Source: Gymnodinialimonas ulvae (lineage in GTDB: Bacteria > Pseudomonadota > Alphaproteobacteria > Rhodobacterales > Rhodobacteraceae). From it: 64,000 nt of DNA. This document shows, piece after piece, positions 43,573-51,115 of this stretch (position 1 is the first letter of the stretch; each line of letters begins with the position of its first letter). Both the position numbers and the translations under genes were made by a program. Below the pieces are notes generated by a model. The model was not told where the DNA came from and ran no database searches. It saw nothing but the letters and a program-made list of their open reading frames with translations. The stretch spans positions 310,001 through 374,000 of the forward strand of contig NZ_JBBIFX010000001.1 of the NCBI RefSeq assembly GCF_037543845.1. Direction: 5' to 3'.

Positions 43573-45939
43573 ATGCCCAAGGATAGCGGGATTGGCGCAA
43601 GTTCAAAGCGGCGGGAGGATGTTCGGTTTCTAACCGGGCAGGGCCGGTACACCGATGACATCAACCTTCAGGGGCAGGCCTATGTGCATTTCTTGCGCTC
43701 GGATGTGGCCCATGGGGTGCTGAAGAACGTCGACACGTCCACGGCGCAGAACATGCCGGGCGTGGTGCGGATTTTCACCGGTGCCGATTTCGAAGGCGTG
43801 GGTGGCGTGCCCTGCGGTTGGCAGGTGACCGACAAGCACGGCGAGCCGATGCAGGAGCCCGCGCACCCGATCCTGGCGCAGGGCAAGGTGCGGTATGTAG
43901 GCGATGCGATTGCCGCCGTTGTGGCCGAAACGCCAGCGCAGGCGCGCAATGCGGCGGAGGCGATCGAGCTGGATATCGAAGAGTTGCCAGCGGTGATCGA
44001 CATGAAGGCAGCGGTTGCCGATGGGGCCACGAAGGTGCATGACGACCTGACCTCAAACCTTTGTTATGATTGGGGCTTTGTCGAAGAGAACAAGCCCGCG
44101 GTGGATGCCGCGTTCGAGGCGGCGGCGCATGTGACGACGCTGGAGCTGGTGAACAACCGCCTGTCGCCAAACCCGATGGAGCCGCGTGTTGCGGTCGGCG
44201 ATTACGCGGTGGGGACAGATGATTCCACGCTCTACACCACATCGCAGAACCCGCATGTGATCCGGCTTCTGATGGGCGCGTTCGTTTTGGGTATCCCCGA
44301 GCACAAGCTGCGCGTTGTCGCGCCCGATGTGGGCGGTGGATTTGGCTCGAAGATTTTCCATTACGTGGAAGAGGCCTTCGTGACCTTTGCGGCCAAGCAA
44401 TGCCGCCGTCCGGTCAAGTGGACGTCGAGCCGGTCGGAGGCGTTCATCACCGATGCCCATGGCCGCGACCACGTCACCAAGATCGAGCTGGCGCTGGATG
44501 CTGACAACAATTTCACCGGCATCCGGACCGAGACTTACGCGAATATGGGCGCCTACCTGTCGACCTTTGCGCCGAGCATTCCGACCTGGCTGCATGGCAC
44601 GTTGATGGCGGGGAACTACAAGACGCCGAACATCTATGTGAATGTGAAGGCGGTGTTCACCAACACGGTGCCGGTCGATGCCTATCGCGGCGCCGGGCGG
44701 CCCGAGGCGACGTATCAATTGGAGCGTGTCGTGGACAAGGCGGCGCGGGAATTGGGTGTCGATCCGATCGAATTGCGCCGACAGAACTTCATCACCGAGT
44801 TCCCCTATGCCACGCCCGTGGCGGTGGAATATGACACCGGCGATTACGAAGGCACGATGTCGAAGCTTCTGGAGATGATCGACCGCGACGGGTTCGAGGC
44901 TCGGCGCGCCGAAAGCGAGGCGAACGGCAAACTGCGCGGTCTGGGTGCGAATTGCTACATTGAGGCCTGTGGCATCGCGCCGTCGGCGCTGGTCGGGCAA
45001 TTGGGTGCGCGGGCCGGTCTGTACGAGAGTGCCACCGTTCGGGTGAATGCCACCGGCGGTCTGGTCGTGATGACCGGCTCGCACAGCCACGGGCAGGGGC
45101 ATGAGACGTCCTTTGCGCAAGTGGTGGCCGACATGATCGGGCTCGACGAGAACATGGTCGAGGTGGTCCATGGTGACACCGCCAATACGCCGATGGGCAT
45201 GGGCACCTATGGCTCGCGCTCCATCGCGGTGGGCGGTTCGGCGATGGTGCGGGCGACCGAGAAGATCATCGCCAAGGCCAAGAAGATTGCCGCGCATCTG
45301 ATGGAAGCGGCCGAGGGCGATATCGAGCTCAAGGACGGCCAGTTCTCCGTCGCGGGCACCGACAAATCGGTGGCCTGGGGCGATGTGACCTTGGCGGCCT
45401 ATGTGCCGCATAATTATCCGCTGGAAGAGATCGAGCCGGGGCTCGAAGAGACGGCGTTTTATGACCCCAACAACTTCACCTATCCTTCGGGCGCCTATGC
45501 CTGCGAGGTGGAGATTGACCCCGACACCGGCAAGGTCGAGGTCGTGTCCTTTGCCGCTGCCGATGATTTCGGCAATGTCATCAATCCGATGATCGTCGAA
45601 GGCCAGGTGCATGGCGGCATTGCCCAGGGCATCGGGCAGGCGCTTCTGGAGAACGTGGCCTACGACGAGAACGGCCAGCTTCTGTCGGCGAGTTACATGG
45701 ATTACACCATGCCGCGCGCCGATGATGTGCCAATGTTCCAGGTCGATCATTCCAGCGTCACGCCGTGCACGCACAACCCGTTGGGTGTGAAGGGCTGCGG
45801 TGAGGCGGGGGCGATCGGGTCGCCGCCATCGGTTGTGAACGCGGTGGTCGATGCGTTGCAACGCGCGGGTCACACCAACGTCACGCATATCGACATGCCC
45901 CTGACGCCCGCGCGCGTCTGGGCGGCGATGCAAGGGTGA
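43573..45939 (+). CDS. coxL: form II CODH-like large subunit (molybdenum hydroxylase)
   Basis: A 788-residue molybdopterin subunit. The active-site loop is AYRGAGR at residues 370-376, the signature of form II (BMS-type, putative) CO dehydrogenases; form I has AYxCSFR with the copper-binding Cys. The PDVGGGFGSK motif lies at 251-260, and GVKGCGEAGAIGSPP with the catalytic Glu near 740-755. Since no Cys is available for Cu-S-Mo, CO oxidation is uncertain and another substrate is possible. GGGAG seven bases before the ATG at 43573 favours that start over the ATG two codons earlier. The 133-base gap after coxS has no gene. Confidence 0.93.
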   Translation: MPKDSGIGASSKRREDVRFLTGQGRYTDDINLQGQAYVHFLRSDVAHGVLKNVDTSTAQNMPGVVRIFTGADFEGVGGVPCGWQVTDKHGEPMQEPAHPILAQGKVRYVGDAIAAVVAETPAQARNAAEAIELDIEELPAVIDMKAAVADGATKVHDDLTSNLCYDWGFVEENKPAVDAAFEAAAHVTTLELVNNRLSPNPMEPRVAVGDYAVGTDDSTLYTTSQNPHVIRLLMGAFVLGIPEHKLRVVAPDVGGGFGSKIFHYVEEAFVTFAAKQCRRPVKWTSSRSEAFITDAHGRDHVTKIELALDADNNFTGIRTETYANMGAYLSTFAPSIPTWLHGTLMAGNYKTPNIYVNVKAVFTNTVPVDAYRGAGRPEATYQLERVVDKAARELGVDPIELRRQNFITEFPYATPVAVEYDTGDYEGTMSKLLEMIDRDGFEARRAESEANGKLRGLGANCYIEACGIAPSALVGQLGARAGLYESATVRVNATGGLVVMTGSHSHGQGHETSFAQVVADMIGLDENMVEVVHGDTANTPMGMGTYGSRSIAVGGSAMVRATEKIIAKAKKIAAHLMEAAEGDIELKDGQFSVAGTDKSVAWGDVTLAAYVPHNYPLEEIEPGLEETAFYDPNNFTYPSGAYACEVEIDPDTGKVEVVSFAAADDFGNVINPMIVEGQVHGGIAQGIGQALLENVAYDENGQLLSASYMDYTMPRADDVPMFQVDHSSVTPCTHNPLGVKGCGEAGAIGSPPSVVNAVVDALQRAGHTNVTHIDMPLTPARVWAAMQG

Positions 45940-45956
45940 CATGGGGCGCGCGCGGT

Positions 45957-46007
45957 CTGGGGGATCCTCCCCCAGGCCCCCTGAGGTATTTGGAAAGCAA
46001 AGATGGG
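45957..46007 (+). repeat. dispersed intergenic element, copy 7
   Basis: Hairpin CTGGGGGATCCTCCCCCAG at 45957-45975, then GCCCCCTGAGGTATTTGG, AAAGCAAAGATGGG. It lies between coxL and coxM, in their direction. The hairpin loop differs from other copies but the stem is preserved. Confidence 0.75.
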
Positions 46008-46032
46008 CGGGGCCCGTCGGCGGGAGACAGAG

Positions 46033-46824
46033 ATGTACAATTTCGAATTTAGCAAACCGACAACGATCGCGGATGCGGTCGCGGCGCTTGGGCAGGAGGA
46101 GGCTCAGGCGCTGGGTGGGGGGCAGACATTGCTCCCCACCATGAAACAGCGGCTGGCGCAGACCGAGACGCTCGTGAGCCTCAATGGAATTGCCGAGATG
46201 AAGGGCGTGTGCAGCAATGATGCGGGGCATCTTTGCATCGGTGGGGCGACGACCCATGCGGTTGTGGCCCGCGAAACGGCGGCCAGCTTTCCGGGTCTTG
46301 CGGGGCTTGCGGGGCGGATCGGGGACCCGGCGGTGCGCAACCGCGGCACAATCGGCGGCTCGCTGGCCAACAATGACCCGTCGGCCTGTTATCCGGCGGC
46401 GGTTTTAGGCGCGGGCGCCATCGTAAAGACCAACGCGCGCGAGATTGCGGCGGATGACTTTTTCGATGGCATGTTCACCACCGCGCTTGACGAGGGCGAG
46501 ATCATCACCGAGGTGCAATTCCCGGTGCCGCAGGTGTCGAATTACCAGAAGTTCGTGCAACCGGCCTCGCGGTTCGCGTTGGTGGGTGTGTTCGTGTGCA
46601 AGTTCGCCGATGGCGTTCGGGTGGCGGTCACGGGTGCCAGTTCGGATGGCGTGTTCCGGTGGAGCGAGGCGGAGGCGGCGCTTTCGTCCGATTTCTCCAA
46701 GGGCGCGGTCGACGCACTTTCGGCGCCGTCGGGCGACATGATCAGCGACCTGCACGGCACTGCGGAATACCGCGCGCATCTGGTCAAGGTGATGACGGGA
46801 CGCGCGGTCGAAGCGGCTTCCTGA
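46033..46824 (+). CDS. coxM: CODH-like medium subunit, FAD-binding
   Basis: A 263-residue FAD subunit. FAD-binding motifs AQALGGGQTLLPTMKQRLA near residues 26-44 (the AxGGGQS/T type) and TIGGSLANNDPSACYPAAVL near 103-122 (TxGGxxAN) are clear. A CO_deh_flav C-terminal domain follows. GGAGACAGAG precedes the ATG at 46033. It closes the coxSLM set and is followed by a strong terminator. Confidence 0.94.
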   Translation: MYNFEFSKPTTIADAVAALGQEEAQALGGGQTLLPTMKQRLAQTETLVSLNGIAEMKGVCSNDAGHLCIGGATTHAVVARETAASFPGLAGLAGRIGDPAVRNRGTIGGSLANNDPSACYPAAVLGAGAIVKTNAREIAADDFFDGMFTTALDEGEIITEVQFPVPQVSNYQKFVQPASRFALVGVFVCKFADGVRVAVTGASSDGVFRWSEAEAALSSDFSKGAVDALSAPSGDMISDLHGTAEYRAHLVKVMTGRAVEAAS

Positions 46825-46848
46825 TCCGCGCCACATCGCTTACGACAG

Positions 46849-46882
46849 AGCCGCCGGGGGTATGTTCCTCGGCGGCTTTTTT
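46849..46882 (+). terminator. rho-independent terminator of the cox operon
   Basis: Stem AGCCGCCG / CGGCGGCT (46849-46856 and 46870-46877) with a 13-base loop, followed by a run of six Ts. Confidence 0.88.
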
Positions 46883-46896
46883 CGCGGAGTATGAGG

Positions 46897-47442
46897 ATGT
46901 CGGCACGCGACAAGATGCAGGCAGGCGATTGGTACAGCTGCCTGGATGAGGAATTGGGCGCGTTGCGCAACACCGCGCGTGCGGCCTGTCATGCGCATCG
47001 CACCGAACCGCCGCAGCCACTTGCCGCGATCTCGCCCGCCTTGGCCGAAGTGTTCGGAACCGTCGGCGAAAACGCCCTCATCGAAGCGCCGTTTCACTGT
47101 GCCTACGGGATCAACATCCACCTCGGGTGCAACGTCTACCTCAACGCCAATTGCGTGATCCTCGACAGTGGGCGGGTGGAGATCGGCGACGGCACGATGA
47201 TCGGGCCAGGGGTGCAGATCTACTGCGCCGACCATCACCGTGACGTGGAGCTGCGGCGGCAGGGGATCGAGCGGGCGTTGCCGGTGCGGATCGGGGCGGA
47301 CGTCTGGATCGGCGGTGGGGCGATTGTGATGCCCGGCGTGCGCGTGGGCGATCAGGCCATCATCGGCGCGGGGTCGGTTGTCACGAAAGACGTGGCGGCG
47401 GGTGCTCGGGTTGTGGGCAATCCGGCGCGGCCATTGGCGTAG
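46897..47442 (+). CDS. maltose/nodulation-type O-acetyltransferase (left-handed beta-helix)
   Basis: A 181-residue acetyl-CoA-dependent sugar O-acetyltransferase. The N-terminal maltose-acetyltransferase segment (MQAGDWYSCLDEELGALRN) is followed by hexapeptide repeats (INIHLGCNVYLNANCVILDS, VEIGDGTMIGPGVQIY, PVRIGADVWIGGGAIVMPGV). The catalytic His lies in CADHHRD near residue 112. Length is standard for MaaA/NodL relatives. An ATG two codons earlier (46891) is an alternative; the start here has a better spacing from GGAG. Exact sugar acceptor unknown. Confidence 0.88.
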   Translation: MSARDKMQAGDWYSCLDEELGALRNTARAACHAHRTEPPQPLAAISPALAEVFGTVGENALIEAPFHCAYGINIHLGCNVYLNANCVILDSGRVEIGDGTMIGPGVQIYCADHHRDVELRRQGIERALPVRIGADVWIGGGAIVMPGVRVGDQAIIGAGSVVTKDVAAGARVVGNPARPLA

Positions 47443-47454
47443 GGCGACGCGTTT

Positions 47455-47721
47455 TTACCGGTGGCCGGGGCGGAATTCCATCTGCGGCGTATTCACCAGC
47501 GTTTCATCGAAGTCGAACGCGAGAACGAAGGTCACACCCGCGTCGGTTTCCATCGTGTAGGTGAGCCTGCCCTCAAGCCGCGCGATGGGTGACACCTCGG
47601 TGTCGCCATTGATGGTGGTGCTTTGCAGGCCCATCGACACATTGCCGCTGAAATCGAGGCCCTGCGCCTGTGCGGTGGTCGCGAGCGCGGCAAGGGGCAG
47701 GGCGAGCAGAAGGTGTTTCAT
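47455..47721 (-). CDS. small secreted protein, porin-like fragment
   Basis: An 88-residue protein with a Sec signal peptide (MKHLLLALPLAALATTAQAQ). The 68-residue mature part, LDFSGNVSMGLQSTTINGDT and RLEGRLTYTMETDAGVTFVL, looks like the first two or three strands of a Gram-negative porin and stops there. It may be a small stand-alone outer-membrane protein or a remnant of a porin gene. It is convergent with the acetyltransferase gene, 12 bases apart. A G-rich repeat lies 50 bases upstream of its start. Confidence 0.6.
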   Translation of the reverse strand: MKHLLLALPLAALATTAQAQGLDFSGNVSMGLQSTTINGDTEVSPIARLEGRLTYTMETDAGVTFVLAFDFDETLVNTPQMEFRPGHR

Positions 47722-47770
47722 GGTGGCAAGTGTAGCGCCTTGGCCTTCGGTTTCGCAAGCCTGCGGGCGA

Positions 47771-47819
47771 GGGGGCGATTGGGGGGGCGATTGGGGGGGA
47801 CGATTGGGGGGGCGATCGG
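47771..47819. repeat. four-copy G-rich tandem repeat, quadruplex-capable
   Basis: Four copies of GGGGGCGATTGG in tandem (12-13 bases each; the third has an extra A, the last has C for T). Adjacent units make G-runs of five, seven, seven and seven, with CGATT spacers. This meets the usual G-quadruplex rule. It lies between the infC terminator and the small secreted-protein gene, G-rich on the plus strand. Confidence 0.8.
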
Positions 47820-47825
47820 CTTCAC

Positions 47826-47855
47826 GAAAAAGGCGCGCCGGAGCGGGCGCGCCTT
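47826..47855 (-). terminator. rho-independent terminator of infC
   Basis: Read on the minus strand: stem AAGGCGCGCC / GGCGCGCCTT with a 6-base loop (47846-47855 and 47830-47839), followed by TTTCG. It lies about 50 bases past the infC stop. Confidence 0.85.
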
Positions 47856-47903
47856 CTGTGTGGGTTTATTCGCCTGACCGGATCGGGTGATCCCGCGCGC
47901 GGA

Positions 47904-48446
47904 TTATTTCACCGGATTGATCAGCATGACCATCTGACGGCCTTCCATCTTGGGCATGCTTTCGATCTTGCCGATGCCTTCGACCTCGTCCACGACCTTT
48001 TCCAGCATCTCGCGGCCAAGGTTCTGGTGCGCCATCTCGCGGCCCCGGAAGCGCAGGGTGACCTTCACCTTGTCGCCCTTTTCGAGGAACTTCACGGCAT
48101 CCTTCACCTTGCGTTCAAAGTCGTGGTCGTCCGTGCCGGGACGCATCTTCACTTCCTTGATCTCGATGGTCTTCTGTTTCTTGCGCGCTTCGGCCTCGCG
48201 CTTCTGCGTCTCGTATTTGAACTTGCCGAGATCCATGATCTTGCACACGGGCGGATCGGCATTGGGTGAGATTTCAACAAGGTCCAAGTCCACCTCAGCT
48301 GCCAAATCCATGGCGCGGGCGGGGGTCACAACACCCAGGTTTTCACCCTCTGCGCCGATCAGTCGAACCTGGTCAGAGCGGATGCGGTCGTTGACGCGCG
48401 GGCCGGTATCACGTTGCGGCGGCGCGTTATGGGGTCTGCGGGCTAT
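47904..48446 (-). CDS. infC: translation initiation factor IF-3, AUA start codon
   Basis: A 180-residue protein that keeps the 30S subunit free and checks the start codon. The N-terminal domain RVNDRIRSDQVRLIGAEGEN (residues 17-36), the VEISPNADPPVCKIMDLGKF linker (54-75) and the C-terminal domain (KVTLRFRGREMAHQNLG, near 127-143) are complete. There is no ATG, GTG or TTG at the right place: the frame begins at ATA (48446-48444) followed by ARRPHNAPPQ, with GAAGGA eight bases upstream. infC genes are known for AUU, AUC or AUA starts, which IF-3 itself discriminates against (autoregulation). A GTG at codon 40 would lose the N-terminal domain and is rejected. Confidence 0.93.
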   Translation of the reverse strand: MARRPHNAPPQRDTGPRVNDRIRSDQVRLIGAEGENLGVVTPARAMDLAAEVDLDLVEISPNADPPVCKIMDLGKFKYETQKREAEARKKQKTIEIKEVKMRPGTDDHDFERKVKDAVKFLEKGDKVKVTLRFRGREMAHQNLGREMLEKVVDEVEGIGKIESMPKMEGRQMVMLINPVK

Positions 48447-48637
48447 GGCGTCTGTCCTTCTGTAGCCTTGATCCTATGGCCACATAAGGTACGCGCACGG
48501 GCCCCTTTCTTCAAGCAAGATTACGGCAAATATGCGCGCAGCGGGGAATGTTCGCAGATATGCATCATTGCGCACAACGCTCCCGCGCGTTAATCGCGTT
48601 TTCGTGAATTATGTCTGACCCAAATGGGGGATCCAAG

Positions 48638-49657
48638 ATGAGCAGAACACTTATTATCGTTGTCATTCTCGCCGCACTCGGCGTTGGTGGCTATTTCCTG
48701 ACCCAAAACGGCGCGCCGTCGGTCGAAGAAGCCGTGGAAGCGGTGGGCGATGCAGCCGGTGATGCGGCGGATGCCGTGACCGAGGCCGCCGGTGACGCCG
48801 CAGAGGCCGCCGGTGATGTGGTCGAAGGTGCCACGGACGCTGTTGAAGGTGCCGTTGAAGAGGTGACCGGTGCTGCGGAAGAGGCCGCCGAGGGCGCGGA
48901 AGGCGTGGCTGATGATGCCGCCGAAGCCGTTGAGGGAGCCGTTGAAGGTACAACGGAAGCCGCCGAAGGAGTGGCCGATGACGCCGCCGCCGCCGCGGAC
49001 GAAGCGACCGAAGCCGCCGAAGGAGTGGCCGATGACGCCGCCGCCGCCGCGGACGAAGCGACCGAAGCCGCCGAAGGAGTGGCCGATGACGCCGCCGCCG
49101 CCGCGGACGAAGCGACCGAAGCCGCCGAAGGTGTGGCCGATGATGCCGCCGCCGCCGCGGACGAAGCGACCGAAGCCGCCGAAGGTGTGGCCGATGACGC
49201 CGCCGCCGCCGCGGACGATGCCGTCAACGAAGCCGCCGGTGCCGCAGAAGGTGCCGCAGACGACGCAGCGGATGCTGTTGAAGGTGCCGCGGACGATGCT
49301 GCCGAGGCTGCAGAAGGCGTTGCAGACGATGCTGCCGCCGCGACCGAAGAGGCCGCTGAGGCCGTGGAAGGGGCAGCCGATGATGCGGCAGCCGCCGTCG
49401 ATGACGCCGCTGACGCAGCCGCAGAAGGCACCGAGGCTGCAGCCGAGGGTGCCACCGGTGGAGCAACGGAAATCCTGTCGAACCTCTTCACCGAGGAAGG
49501 CTTCGATTTCGACCAGGCCACCGCCGCCCTGGAAGAGGCCGACATCTCGGGGCCGGTGCGTCTGGCCGTGACCACGGCGCTGGACGGCGCGCGCGACAAC
49601 CCCGATCTTCTGGGGCCGGCGCTTGAACAGGCGCGGGCCGCTTTGGGCCTCGAATAA
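48638..49657 (+). CDS. Ala/Glu/Asp-rich repeat protein with N-terminal membrane anchor
   Basis: A 339-residue protein. An N-terminal membrane segment (TLIIVVILAALGVGGYFLTQN, residues 4-24) is followed by about 240 residues built almost only from A, E, D, G and V, in helical 11- and 18-residue repeats such as EGVADDAAAAADEATEAA. The C-terminal 55 residues (TEILSNLFTEEGFDFDQATA onwards) form a different, ordinary-looking domain. It is strongly acidic and probably extends from the membrane into the periplasm as a long helix. GGGGG before the ATG at 48638 favours that start over 48611. Function unknown; the pattern resembles LEA-like or apolipoprotein-like amphipathic repeats. Confidence 0.78.
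   Translation: MSRTLIIVVILAALGVGGYFLTQNGAPSVEEAVEAVGDAAGDAADAVTEAAGDAAEAAGDVVEGATDAVEGAVEEVTGAAEEAAEGAEGVADDAAEAVEGAVEGTTEAAEGVADDAAAAADEATEAAEGVADDAAAAADEATEAAEGVADDAAAAADEATEAAEGVADDAAAAADEATEAAEGVADDAAAAADDAVNEAAGAAEGAADDAADAVEGAADDAAEAAEGVADDAAAATEEAAEAVEGAADDAAAAVDDAADAAAEGTEAAAEGATGGATEILSNLFTEEGFDFDQATAALEEADISGPVRLAVTTALDGARDNPDLLGPALEQARAALGLE
48962..49216 (+). repeat. 54-base coding tandem repeat, about 4.7 copies
   Basis: Units start at 48962, 49016, 49070, 49124 and 49178. The first three are identical over nearly their whole length (GCCGAAGGAGTGGCCGATG...), the last two carry GGTGTG. Near-identity at silent positions points to recent expansion by slippage or unequal exchange; copy number is probably variable between strains. 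Confidence 0.88.
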
Positions 49658-49683
49658 GCCGGGTCGCCTGATCTGACAAAACG

Positions 49684-49714
49684 AAACCCCCGCCGATCCG
49701 GCGGGGGTTTTTCT
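49684..49714 (+). terminator. rho-independent terminator of the Ala-rich protein gene
   Basis: Stem AAACCCCCGCC / GGCGGGGGTTT with a 5-base loop (49684-49694, 49700-49710), followed by TTCTTTG. The mirrored A-run may let it serve the convergent fpr gene too. Confidence 0.88.
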
Positions 49715-49754
49715 TTGTCTGCAAAGGGTTGCAGGGCTGTGTTCGAGCGGTGTC

Positions 49755-50612
49755 CTAGTCGAGAAACGCTTTCTCCACCACGTAATGCTGCGGGTTTGAA
49801 TTGGCCCCTTCGACCAGCCCGTACGCCTCCAGCATGTCCTTCAGTTCCAAGTTGAACGCGAGGTTGCCGCAGATCATCGCGCGGTCCATCTCCGGGTTGA
49901 GCGGGGGCACGCCGAGATCGTCAAACGCAGCGCCCGAGCGCATCAGGTCGGTGATCCGACCCATTTTCTGACTCTCTTCGCGGGTCGTGGTGGGGTAATA
50001 TTTGATCTTCTTCCAGAAACCCTCGCCGATCACTTCGTTGAGCAATTCGTCGTCCTTGAGCGCCGCGATAAGGTCGCGGCCATAGGTCAGCTCACCGACT
50101 TCGCGGCAGGTGTGGGTGATGATGATCTCGTCGTAATCCTCATAGGTCTGCGGCTCGCGCAGGAGGCTTGCGAAGGGCGCAAAGCCGGTGCCGGTGGCGA
50201 AAAACCAGATCCGTTTGCCCGGCAAGAGCGCATCATGGACCAATGTGCCCACGGGCTTAGGGCGCAGGATGATCTCATCGCCGGATTTGATGTGCTGCAG
50301 CTTCGAGGTCAGAGGGCCGTCGGGCACCTTGATCGAATAGAACTCCAGCTCTTCGTCCCAGGACGGCGAGGCGATGGAATAGGCACGCAGCAGCGGTTTG
50401 ACCTTGCCGGTTTCGGGATGCGGGTCGCCCATAAGGCCGATCATCACGAACTCGCCCGACCGGAACCGCAGGCTTGCGGGCCGGGTGCAGCGGAAACTGA
50501 ACAGGCGGTCGGTGTAATGCGTCACCTCCGTCACCGTCTGCGCATCGGGAAGGGTCGGAGTGGCTTTTACGGGCGTGGCGTCGGTATCTTTCACGGGGCG
50601 ATGCTCGGTCAT
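49755..50612 (-). CDS. fpr: ferredoxin-NADP reductase
   Basis: A 285-residue FAD enzyme of the bacterial FPR type. FAD motif LLRAYSIASPSWDEELEFYS near residues 73-92. NADP motif FFATGTGFAPFASLLREP near 137-154, then HTCREVGELTYG, MICGNLAFNLELKDML near 249-264 and the C-terminal HYVVEKAFLD. It is the last gene of the sulfate-assimilation run on this strand, 70 bases after the DUF934 gene, and probably supplies reduced ferredoxin for CysI and CysH. Start at 50612 has N-terminal residues to about 25 that look flexible. Confidence 0.93.
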   Translation of the reverse strand: MTEHRPVKDTDATPVKATPTLPDAQTVTEVTHYTDRLFSFRCTRPASLRFRSGEFVMIGLMGDPHPETGKVKPLLRAYSIASPSWDEELEFYSIKVPDGPLTSKLQHIKSGDEIILRPKPVGTLVHDALLPGKRIWFFATGTGFAPFASLLREPQTYEDYDEIIITHTCREVGELTYGRDLIAALKDDELLNEVIGEGFWKKIKYYPTTTREESQKMGRITDLMRSGAAFDDLGVPPLNPEMDRAMICGNLAFNLELKDMLEAYGLVEGANSNPQHYVVEKAFLD

Positions 50613-50682
50613 GGTCTATGTCAGGCTCGGTTTACACCGGCTCCTCTTGATACGCTTTGATCTGGGTCAGGGAAAGGGTGGC

Positions 50683-51099
50683 TTACGCGCGCAGGCGGCT
50701 CTGATAATCGTGCGCCTGCCAATCGGCGCGGACCGCCCATTGCGCCGCGGGTTGCCGGGCGGCGAGGGCTTCGTCGATTTCGACCTCGTCAAAGCCCGCA
50801 CGGCGCGCCATCGCATATTGGTCGGCCAAAACATGACCGCGCGCGCGCAGCCGTCCGACGTAGCCCATCTGGCGGATCTGCCGGGCCAGGGTGAAGCCGC
50901 GCCCATCGGCGAAGGTGGGGAAGTCGATGCGGATCATCTTGAGGCTGCTCAGATGCCCGGCCAGCGCCGCGATGTCATCGCTGCTGGCCACATCGACAGC
51001 AGGCACATTGGCGGCAACCCCTTCGGACAATGGGACAATTTCATCTTCCCAATCCTCGGGGCGGAAACCTTCGTCGGTCACGAGAATAGCCTTGCTCAT
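50683..51099 (-). CDS. DUF934 protein of the sulfur-assimilation operon
   Basis: A 138-residue protein. VASSDDIAALAGHLSSLKMI and IDFPTFADGRGFTLARQIRQ near residues 60-79, then YVGRLRARGHVLADQYAMARRAGFDEVEI, are characteristic of DUF934, which is almost always found next to cysI and cysH. Its role is not established. It begins 16 bases after cysH with GAGAGGGA upstream. Confidence 0.9.
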   Translation of the reverse strand: MSKAILVTDEGFRPEDWEDEIVPLSEGVAANVPAVDVASSDDIAALAGHLSSLKMIRIDFPTFADGRGFTLARQIRQMGYVGRLRARGHVLADQYAMARRAGFDEVEIDEALAARQPAAQWAVRADWQAHDYQSRLRA

Positions 51100-51115
51100 G
51101 GTCTGTGTCCCTCTC

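Noticed and set aside
43573..45939. Form I (true aerobic CO dehydrogenase) assignment
   Set aside because: The active-site loop is AYRGAGR with no Cys; form I needs AYxCSFR.
44053..46257. 734-codon minus-strand open frame opposite coxL and coxM
   Set aside because: It is an antisense shadow of coxL; CoxL is unmistakable and the shadow has no recognisable fold.
47455..47721. Full-length porin
   Set aside because: Only about 68 mature residues are present and the frame stops; no continuation is found in other frames.
47904..48329. IF-3 starting at the GTG at 48329
   Set aside because: This would remove the conserved N-terminal domain, which is encoded in frame upstream with its own ribosome site.
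48962..49216. CRISPR-like repeat array
   Set aside because: The 54-base repeats have no spacers, are in frame and encode the Ala-rich protein.
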